A stretch of 5,080 nt of DNA from Chloroflexota bacterium (GTDB lineage Bacteria > Chloroflexota > Dehalococcoidia > SM23-28-2 > RBG-16-64-32): positions 1 through 5,080 of the forward strand of contig JACPQO010000149.1 in the NCBI GenBank assembly GCA_016190405.1. Reading direction: 5' to 3'. Below are positions 1 through 4,456 of this stretch, piece after piece. Within the stretch, counting starts at the first letter, position 1. Each line of letters starts with the position of its first letter. The translations under genes and the position numbers were made by a program. Under the pieces are notes generated by a model, which did not search any database, was not told where the DNA came from, and was given only the letters and a program-made list of their open reading frames with translations.

Positions 1-2
1 AG

Positions 3-374
3 TTCGACAAGGGCTACTTCTTCGAGCCCACCATCTTCGACCGCGTCGACAACCGCATGAAGATCGCCCAGGAGGAGATCTTCGGGCCGGTGCTCTCGGT
101 CATCCCCTTCAAGGACGCCGACGAGGCGCTGCGCATCGCCAACGACACGATGTACGGGCTGGCGGCAGCCGTCTGGACCAAGGACATCGACCGGGCGTTC
201 AAGTTCGCCAAGGGGATCCAGGCCGGCACCGTCTGGATTAACTGCTTCCACACGGCGGGCATCCCGCAGATGCCCTTCGGCGGCTACAAGCAGAGCGGCA
301 TCGGCCGCGAGCTGGGCCAGGAGGGGCTGGAGCTGTTCCTGGAGACCAAGAGCGTATCGATTAAGCTGTCGTAG
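3..374 (+). CDS. Aldehyde dehydrogenase, C-terminal 123 residues (5' end outside window)
   Basis: This is the 3' end of an NAD(P)-dependent aldehyde dehydrogenase, a cytoplasmic enzyme family that oxidises aldehydes to carboxylic acids. The open frame enters from the left edge, so the cysteine nucleophile and most of the Rossmann fold are not visible. What is seen: [10 protein letters not shown], then [12 protein letters not shown], whose EIFGPV glutamate contacts the nicotinamide ribose in this family, then [13 protein letters not shown], the AGTVWIN strand, [15 protein letters not shown], and the oligomerisation tail [14 protein letters not shown]. The order and spacing match the end of a roughly 480-500-residue class 1/2-type or betaine-aldehyde-like enzyme. 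The substrate cannot be told from this part. The TAG stop lies inside a GTAGGGGCGC word that is also the left arm of the palindrome downstream. A diverged copy of the last 23 codons occurs at 1344-1415. The operon at 567-1240 is convergent with this gene. Confidence 0.96.
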   Translation, partial: FDKGYFFEPTIFDRVDNRMKIAQEEIFGPVLSVIPFKDADEALRIANDTMYGLAAAVWTKDIDRAFKFAKGIQAGTVWINCFHTAGIPQMPFGGYKQSGIGRELGQEGLELFLETKSVSIKLS

Positions 375-560
375 GGGCGCTGCTCGCCGCGCCCTCTGCG
401 CGACACGGCCCGCGAATGTAGGGGCGCCCGGACGGGCCCGTCTGGGCATCGCGATGCGCCCCTACGCACGCGTGCAGCACCCCGGCTGCCGTTGACGGGG
501 CGCAAACATCCTCTAACGCGGTGGTTTGGCGAAGGTGGGTGATTGATCCAACGTCTCGAT
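303..560 (+). repeat. Left copy of a direct repeat flanking the toxin-antitoxin operon
   Basis: The stretch shares ordered blocks with 1344-1532. These are the last 23 codons plus stop of the aldehyde dehydrogenase (61 of 72 bases equal by hand count, the first 30 all equal), then GCGAATGTAGGGGCGC, GCATCGCGATGCGCCCCTAC, GCACGCGTGCAGC, GGCTGCCGTTGAC and finally CGTCTCGAT. The left copy is longer: it has about 30 extra bases after the stop, 20 extra inside the palindrome, and about 26 extra between TTGAC and CGTCTCGAT. The copy ends about 6 bases before the toxin stop codon. The homology of the earlier blocks is clear. The CGTCTCGAT block rests on a 9-base match in the right order and is less certain. 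Confidence 0.8.
418..465. repeat. Nested palindrome between convergent genes (long form)
   Basis: The arms GTAGGGGCGC (418-427) and GCGCCCCTAC (456-465) are exact inverted repeats. Between them lie two further perfect 12-bp palindromes, GACGGGCCCGTC (431-442) and GCATCGCGATGC (446-457), and a third, GCACGCGTGC, follows at 466-475. The right copy at 1437-1464 has the same arms without the central 20 bases. The position between the converging dehydrogenase and toxin genes would suit a two-way transcription stop, but no T-run follows either arm, so an intrinsic terminator is not shown. A dispersed REP- or MITE-like palindrome is an equally good reading. Confidence 0.75.
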
Positions 561-566
561 TGGCCT

Positions 567-977
567 TCAGGGCTCCACTCGGCGCAGATCTGGAAGGCGA
601 TCGAAGTCTGTGTCGTAACTAACGACTTCCACCAAGCCCAACCGCTCCATGTGGGCAACAGTTAACACGTCCTCAAAGTCCAGGGCGGGATGGGCGTTCC
701 AAAGGTCCAGGGCGCGCAGATAGGTCCTCTTGTGAGGCAGCTTCAAGCCACGTAATGCCAGTATGGGACGCAGGCGGGCACCGATCTCCGATGGGGCCAG
801 GCGATAGTGAGCCCGCGAGCGCAGTACATAGGCCACCTCGGCGACGACCGCTTCCGAAGTCGTCACGACTTCCTCTCCCGTCTTCACCTTCTGAAACAGA
901 GCAAAGCAGGCCCGGGCTTTAGCTTCATCGCCGGGAACCAGGTAGCGGAGGAAGATGTTGGCGTCGAGGAATCTCAC
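567..977 (-). CDS. vapC: VapC-like PIN-domain toxin ribonuclease
   Basis: The 136-residue protein is the toxin of a type II toxin-antitoxin pair. Known VapC proteins are Mg2+-dependent PIN-fold endoribonucleases that cleave tRNA or rRNA and are blocked by bound VapB. The acidic PIN positions are visible: D5 in MRFLDANIFLRYL, E47 in SEAVVAEVAYVL, D100/D103 in LDFEDVLTVAHME, and D122-D126 in SYDTDFDRL. The length is normal for the family, with no truncation or lost catalytic residue, so the toxin is probably active. The start is GTG, overlapping the antitoxin stop as GTGA. No strong Shine-Dalgarno precedes it, so translational coupling to the antitoxin is likely. The stop lies only about 6 bases from the left flanking repeat. 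The RNA target cannot be predicted from sequence. Confidence 0.93.
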   Translation of the reverse strand: MRFLDANIFLRYLVPGDEAKARACFALFQKVKTGEEVVTTSEAVVAEVAYVLRSRAHYRLAPSEIGARLRPILALRGLKLPHKRTYLRALDLWNAHPALDFEDVLTVAHMERLGLVEVVSYDTDFDRLPDLRRVEP

Positions 978-1240
978 GCGTGCCGCAGCTTCCGTGCCTC
1001 TTTTTCGGCCTTCTCGTCCCTGGCGGCCCGGGAAATGGCTTTGAATTCCCTGGTCCGCGTGGCCGGCTTGACGGAGCCAAAGGCTGACTCGAGAGTGAAT
1101 CTGGCCGGGAGCAACTGCACCTTATCGTCCTCGATTTCAAAGGCAACCTTGTCCCGAGGTTTGAGTCCCAACAGCCGCCGCACCTCCGCAGGAACGGTCA
1201 CCTGACCGCGCTGGGTCATCGTCGTTATTATTTCTTTCAT
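974..1240 (-). CDS. vapB: AbrB/SpoVT-type antitoxin of the VapBC pair
   Basis: The 88-residue protein is the antitoxin partner of the PIN toxin. An N-terminal swapped-hairpin AbrB/MazE-type DNA-binding domain spans about residues 4-45 (TTMTQRGQVTVPAEVRRLLGLKPRDKVAFEIEDD). A charged tail at about 48-88 (FTLESAFGSVKP, then a lysine/arginine/glutamate-rich helix) is where such antitoxins wrap around and block the toxin. The ATG at 1240 is chosen over an in-frame ATG at 1267. AAGAGG lies 6 bases upstream of 1240, whereas 1267 has no Shine-Dalgarno and would leave only a leader of about 8 bases from the predicted transcription start. The gene comes first and overlaps the toxin by 4 bases, the usual order. 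Autorepression through the AbrB domain is expected from the family but not shown here. Confidence 0.92.
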   Translation of the reverse strand: MKEIITTMTQRGQVTVPAEVRRLLGLKPRDKVAFEIEDDKVQLLPARFTLESAFGSVKPATRTREFKAISRAARDEKAEKEARKLRHA

Positions 1241-1246
1241 AGCACA

Positions 1247-1252
1247 CCTCTT
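1247..1252 (-). promoter_or_regulatory. Ribosome binding site of the antitoxin gene
   Basis: On the minus strand AAGAGG stands 6 bases before the ATG at 1240. It decides the start: the upstream in-frame ATG at 1267 has only GGCGTAGA before it, so the shorter 88-residue product is preferred to a 97-residue one. Confidence 0.72.
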
Positions 1253-1281
1253 GCCCCATTGCGACATTCTACGCCCAATGT

Positions 1282-1311
1282 CTTATAGCACAATCATTGC
1301 GTTCTTGTCAA
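1282..1311 (-). promoter_or_regulatory. Sigma70-like promoter of the vapBC operon
   Basis: Read on the minus strand, a perfect -35 TTGACA (1306-1311) and a -10 TATAAG (1282-1287, 5 of 6 consensus) are separated by 18 bases. Initiation near 1275 would give a leader of about 35 bases ending at the ATG at 1240. The spacer contains CAATGATTG (1291-1299), a small interrupted palindrome that could be part of an operator; that part is only a guess. This AT-richer patch stands out from the GC-rich surroundings and sits about 30 bases from the dehydrogenase-tail remnant. Confidence 0.75.
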
Positions 1312-1343
1312 AGAGCCGTCCGCCTCCGGCGGCGGCAGCAGCA

Positions 1344-1415
1344 GGCCGCGAGCTGGGCCAGGAGGGGCTGGAGGGGTTCATGGAGACGAAGAGCGTAAGC
1401 ATCAAGCCGGGGTAG
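1344..1415 (+). pseudogene. Remnant of an aldehyde dehydrogenase 3' end
   Basis: The frame reads [23 protein letters not shown] followed by TAG, matching the last 23 residues at 303-374 in 19 positions. Several base differences are silent (ACC/ACG for Thr, TCG/AGC for Ser, ATT/ATC for Ile), so this tail was under protein-level selection before it lost its gene. It therefore looks like the end of a related dehydrogenase rather than a fresh copy of the left one. Similarity may go back to about 1325 (TCCGGCGGC resembling the FGG codons), with missing bases. No dehydrogenase coding sequence precedes it; the bases upstream are the vapBC promoter. Confidence 0.8.
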
Positions 1416-1436
1416 CGGGGCTGCTGAACCGCGAAT

Positions 1437-1464
1437 GTAGGGGCGCATCGCGATGCGCCCCTAC
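1437..1464. repeat. Perfect 28-bp palindrome (short form)
   Basis: The half-site GTAGGGGCGCATCG is followed directly by its exact reverse complement. A second 10-bp perfect palindrome, GCACGCGTGC, follows at 1465-1474, and GCAGC/GCTGC arms follow that. It equals the outer and last parts of the palindrome at 418-465 without the 20-base middle. It lies 25 bases before the -35 box of the surface-protein gene. It could form a cruciform, bind a dimeric protein, or be a member of a dispersed palindromic repeat family; the sequence does not decide. Confidence 0.85.
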
Positions 1465-1489
1465 GCACGCGTGCAGCGCCGGGCTGCCG

Positions 1490-1518
1490 TTGACAGGGCG
1501 CAGGCGCGCGATTAGACT
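1490..1518 (+). promoter_or_regulatory. Sigma70-like promoter of the surface-protein gene
   Basis: TTGACA at 1490-1495 and TAGACT at 1513-1518 (4 of 6 consensus) are 17 bases apart, the ideal spacing. Transcription would start near 1525, about 30 bases before the ATG at 1555, and GGAGG (1545-1549) is the ribosome binding site. The -35 box lies inside the block shared with the left repeat copy, where the equivalent is TTGACG (492-497) without a good -10 box. The repeat therefore appears to supply part of this promoter. Confidence 0.65.
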
Positions 1519-1554
1519 GCTGGCGTCTCGATATCCCACGTTGCGGAGGCGCCG

Positions 1555-4368
1555 ATGCTGAAGAAGCTGCCCCTGTTCGTCACGCTGGCCCTGGCGGGGC
1601 TGGTGATGCTGCTGGCGCTGCCGGCAACGGTACTGCTCCTGGGCTCCTACGGTCCCGCTCGATGGCGGGGTGCCGTCGCCACGACGAACCAAATCGACTA
1701 CGTCAGGCTGGACGCGGACCCTAACACACCCACGCCTACCCCCACACCAACCCCTACGCCCACCGCCACGGTGACAGCTACACCCTCACAAGCCAACGTC
1801 TCCATCAGCTCAGCCACTGTTGCAGTCGGGGCCAGCACCCTCGTGTTTCTTGAGGGCGGGATCGTCTCCCCCGGCCCCCTCATAGGGGCTGCCACCATCG
1901 ACATCGTCTTTGACCCCACGGTTGTTGATGCCACAGGCTGCAGCGCCGACCCCTTCCACGCCTTCGACCTCGCTGTCTGCGATATCAACTTCGCCCCCGA
2001 TGCCCTCCGCTTTACGGCCGTCAGCAGCACCGGAGCCGGAGTCAGCCTGCTCCTGGCCCACATGACCTTCCTGGCCATCGGATCTCCTGGTGCCGCAAGC
2101 CCGCTGAACGTCGTCGTCCGCACCTTCTCGGACGTCAACGGAGCCGGCTTTTCGGTAGTGGACGGGGACGGCTCCATCACCATCCTGGCCACCACGCCCA
2201 CGCCCACAGCCACGGTCGGCCGCACGTCTACCCCTACACCCGTACCTACGCCTACGCTCACGCCTACACCCGCCGTCACTCCGACCGATTCCCCGACGTT
2301 TGGCGTCACCAAGACCACCGATACAGCGGACGGCGTCTGCGATTCCGACTGCTCACTCCGCGAGGCCATCATAGCGGCGAACGTAACTCCCGGCCCCGAT
2401 ACGATCGCGGTGCCAGCGGGCACTTATACGCTCACCATCCCTGGGCAAGACGAGGATGGCGCCGTTACCGGAGATCTCGATGTTACCGACGGCGTCACCA
2501 TCAATGGCGCAGGGGCTGCCTCGACTGTCATCCAGGGTTGTGACAGCAGCGGGGGCTTTTGCTACGGCCTCGACCGAATCTTCCACGTCGACCCCTACTC
2601 TGTTGGCATCAGCGCCAAACTGTTCGGTCTAACTGTTCGCAATGGGAGCACCTTCCCCTTCCCTTCCAAACCCACCTTCCCGGCCACGGGGCCGGGCGGC
2701 GGCATCTTCAATAACGGCAAGCTGACGCTTGGCGACGTCACGGTGTCCGAAAGCTTTGCAATCGCCGGTGGTGGCATATGGAACACTGGTACCCTCGTCG
2801 CTCTTCGTACGGTAATCTCGCACAACGTGGCCGGTTCCAACTTCTCCAGTGCGGGCGGTGGGATATACAGCAGTGGGCCCTTGACCTTGTCGGATTCCGT
2901 GGTAGATGAGAACGCCGCGACGTTCTGGGGGGGTGGCATTGTGAGCAATGGACCGCTGACCGCCGTCGGCAGCTTCATCTCCAACAATGTGACAACGACC
3001 CTAGGTACAGGCACCTTCGCTGGAGGCATCAGTTGCTGCGGCGGCAGTGATAGTACAGTTACGGGCTCTACCATCGCGGGGAACGTAGCCGACTTTGGTG
3101 CGGGAATCTATGTGGAAGGCTCGCTGACCATCAGGGACTCTGCGATCACGAACAACAGCGGAACCGGCGTCCTCAACGGCGTCCCAATTTTCGGAAAATC
3201 AAGGGGAGTCGCCGCGGCGACCGCTACCGCTATCCTCACTAACGTAACCATAAGCGGCAATGAAGTCGGTATGGTCAACGAGTCTGGCAGCCAGCTCGCA
3301 GTAAGTCACGCCACGATCACCGCCAACACGTCTCGTGGTATTGGCAGCGCAGGTAGTGCAGTTGTTGACAACAGCATCGTGGCTGGCAATGGCACAGGTA
3401 ATTGCGGCGGCAGTATCACGTCGGCTGGCCACAACATTAGCAGTGATGGGACCTGCCCCTTCACGGGCCCTGGCGATTCCAGCGACATTAATCCGCTTCT
3501 CGGCCCTCTGGCCGATAATGGCGGCGCTACCCAGACCCACGCGCTCCTTCTCGGCAGCCCCGCCATCGATGGTGGCGACAACGTCGGCTGCCCCGCAACC
3601 GATCAACGGGGCGTCTCCCGGCCCCAAGGGCCCGCTTGTGACATCGGCGCCTACGAGGTGCAAACGATACCGACGCCCACGCCCACCCAAACGCCGCCCG
3701 CCTGCCAGCTGGAAGGCGGAGGCATCGCGCTATGCACCGGCTGGAACCTCATCTCCCTCCCCCTCGTGCCCGCCGACAGCGCCCCCGCCGCCGTCCTCGC
3801 CACCGTCGCTGGCAAGCTGAACAGCGCCTGGGCCTACGACGCGTCGCAGGCGGGCGCGGCTTCCGCCGCCACCTGGCTGAGCTACGACCCCACGGTGCCA
3901 CCCTTCCTCAACACCCTCACCGCCATCCAGGAGACGATGGGCGTCTGGCTGAACATGAAGGAGCCGGCTGTCCTGACGGTGACGGGGACGCAGCCGGAGG
4001 CGAGCGAAATCGCCATCTCGCCGGGCTGGAACTTCATCGGCTACCCCTCCGGGCAGACGAAGCTGGTGCCGGACGTGCTGGCCGGCGTCTCCTACAACTC
4101 GCTGTGGGCCTACGACCCGATGCTGTCGCCCAGCCCCTGGCAGAGCCACGACCCCAACGTGCCGCCGTTTCTCAACACCCTCCAGCAGTTCACGCCCGGC
4201 CGGGGCTATGCTCTGAACGCTCCGGCAGCAGGGACGATCACGATCCAGAATGCGGCGGGCTCTGCTTCGGCCAAGCCGCCCACCAGGCGACCCTGGGCCG
4301 CTCCTCTTGCGCTATCGGTCCTCGGGCTAGGTGTCGCCGGGGTCGCTGTCTTCCGGCGCAGGCGCTAG
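1555..4368 (+). CDS. Large secreted surface protein: cohesin-like domain, beta-helix, duplicated GWN module, C-terminal anchor
   Basis: The 937-residue protein starts at ATG with GGAGG 5 bases upstream. Domains in order: a basic-hydrophobic signal or anchor (MLKKLPLF then hydrophobic to about residue 30, with no clear AXA site close behind); Pro-Thr linker 57-78; a cohesin-like beta-sandwich at about 80-211 (TVAVGAS, AATIDIVFDPTVV, LRFTAVSSTG, VDGDGSITI); Pro-Thr linker 213-247; a right-handed beta-helix at about 250-650 opening with CSLREAIIAAN and containing rungs that begin GGGI (381, 405, 434, 459) and end in N-rich turns; an end of choice-of-anchor-Q type (SPAIDGGD to ACDIGAYE, 668-701); Pro-Thr linker 705-715; two GWN modules (728-811, 823-898); a membrane helix at about 913-932 and RRRR at the C terminus. 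No LPXTG or dockerin is seen. Fourteen cysteines fall mostly in close pairs, consistent with disulfides outside the cytoplasm. The likely role is in adhesion or the cell envelope; no catalytic site is recognised and a polysaccharide-active beta-helix is not excluded. Confidence 0.93.
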   Translation: MLKKLPLFVTLALAGLVMLLALPATVLLLGSYGPARWRGAVATTNQIDYVRLDADPNTPTPTPTPTPTPTATVTATPSQANVSISSATVAVGASTLVFLEGGIVSPGPLIGAATIDIVFDPTVVDATGCSADPFHAFDLAVCDINFAPDALRFTAVSSTGAGVSLLLAHMTFLAIGSPGAASPLNVVVRTFSDVNGAGFSVVDGDGSITILATTPTPTATVGRTSTPTPVPTPTLTPTPAVTPTDSPTFGVTKTTDTADGVCDSDCSLREAIIAANVTPGPDTIAVPAGTYTLTIPGQDEDGAVTGDLDVTDGVTINGAGAASTVIQGCDSSGGFCYGLDRIFHVDPYSVGISAKLFGLTVRNGSTFPFPSKPTFPATGPGGGIFNNGKLTLGDVTVSESFAIAGGGIWNTGTLVALRTVISHNVAGSNFSSAGGGIYSSGPLTLSDSVVDENAATFWGGGIVSNGPLTAVGSFISNNVTTTLGTGTFAGGISCCGGSDSTVTGSTIAGNVADFGAGIYVEGSLTIRDSAITNNSGTGVLNGVPIFGKSRGVAAATATAILTNVTISGNEVGMVNESGSQLAVSHATITANTSRGIGSAGSAVVDNSIVAGNGTGNCGGSITSAGHNISSDGTCPFTGPGDSSDINPLLGPLADNGGATQTHALLLGSPAIDGGDNVGCPATDQRGVSRPQGPACDIGAYEVQTIPTPTPTQTPPACQLEGGGIALCTGWNLISLPLVPADSAPAAVLATVAGKLNSAWAYDASQAGAASAATWLSYDPTVPPFLNTLTAIQETMGVWLNMKEPAVLTVTGTQPEASEIAISPGWNFIGYPSGQTKLVPDVLAGVSYNSLWAYDPMLSPSPWQSHDPNVPPFLNTLQQFTPGRGYALNAPAAGTITIQNAAGSASAKPPTRRPWAAPLALSVLGLGVAGVAVFRRRR
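3736..4248 (+). repeat. Tandemly duplicated GWN module inside the surface protein
   Basis: Residues 728-811 and 823-898 are two copies of one unit. Shared landmarks in order: GWNLISLPL / GWNFIGYPS, VLATVAGKLNSAWAYD / VLAGVSYNSLWAYD, SYDPTVPPFLNTL / SHDPNVPPFLNTL, MGVWLN / RGYALN and a closing beta strand (VLTVTG / GTITIQ). The DNA of the PPFLNTL part is still similar (3887-3922 against 4151-4186), but elsewhere the copies have diverged. The first is longer by an alanine-rich insert before the SYDP motif. The function of the unit is not known to me. Confidence 0.85.
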
Positions 4369-4386
4369 GACCCGCGGGGCCCGCGC

Positions 4387-4414
4387 CCCCTGTCTCCTGT
4401 CCCCTGTCTCCTGT
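4387..4414. repeat. Two perfect copies of a 14-bp tandem repeat in the spacer
   Basis: The unit CCCCTGTCTCCTGT occurs at 4387-4400 and 4401-4414, itself built of CCTGTCY heptamers. Just before it, CGCGGG and CCCGCG (4373-4378, 4380-4385) form an inverted repeat with one base between. It has no T-run after it and is a poor candidate for an intrinsic terminator. The remaining spacer up to 4456 holds no clear promoter, so read-through from the surface-protein gene into the protease gene is plausible. Confidence 0.75.
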
Positions 4415-4456
4415 CTCGCGCTTGAGGGCTGAGCGGCGGCGGCGTACCCTGGAGCC

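Larger units (their letters stand above)
1344..1532 (+). repeat. Right copy of the direct repeat flanking the toxin-antitoxin operon
   Basis: Its blocks run in the same order as in 303-560: dehydrogenase tail and stop (1344-1415), GCGAATGTAGGGGCGC (from 1431), the palindrome, GCACGCGTGCAGC, GGGCTGCCGTTGAC and CGTCTCGAT (1524-1532). It is shorter than the left copy mainly through loss, or absence, of three stretches of about 20-30 bases. Its right part carries the promoter of the next gene. Confidence 0.8.

Noticed and set aside
807..1205. A 132-residue plus-strand open frame opposite vapBC
   Set aside because: It is antisense to two clear toxin-antitoxin genes with conserved motifs and has no domain of its own.
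567..1311. An insertion sequence carrying the toxin-antitoxin pair
   Set aside because: No transposase or integrase is encoded, and the flanks are direct copies of a gene end rather than terminal inverted repeats with short target duplications.
1278..1415. A 45-residue plus-strand frame starting at ATG 1278 and ending in the dehydrogenase tail
   Set aside because: Its first half is the reverse of the vapBC promoter and a GC-rich simple stretch. No ribosome site is seen, and the tail alone cannot fold as an enzyme.
418..1474. The two palindrome copies as part of a CRISPR array
   Set aside because: There are only two copies about 1 kb apart with genes between them. There are no regular spacers and no cas genes.
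1698..2423. A 241-residue minus-strand open frame rich in VGVGVG
   Set aside because: The Val-Gly runs are the reverse reading of the Pro-Thr linkers of the surface-protein gene. There is no ribosome site or recognisable domain.
4276..4368. A sortase LPXTG or canonical PEP-CTERM signal at the end of the surface protein
   Set aside because: A hydrophobic helix and RRRR are present, but neither LPXTG nor PEP precedes them. Only a generic membrane anchor can be claimed.
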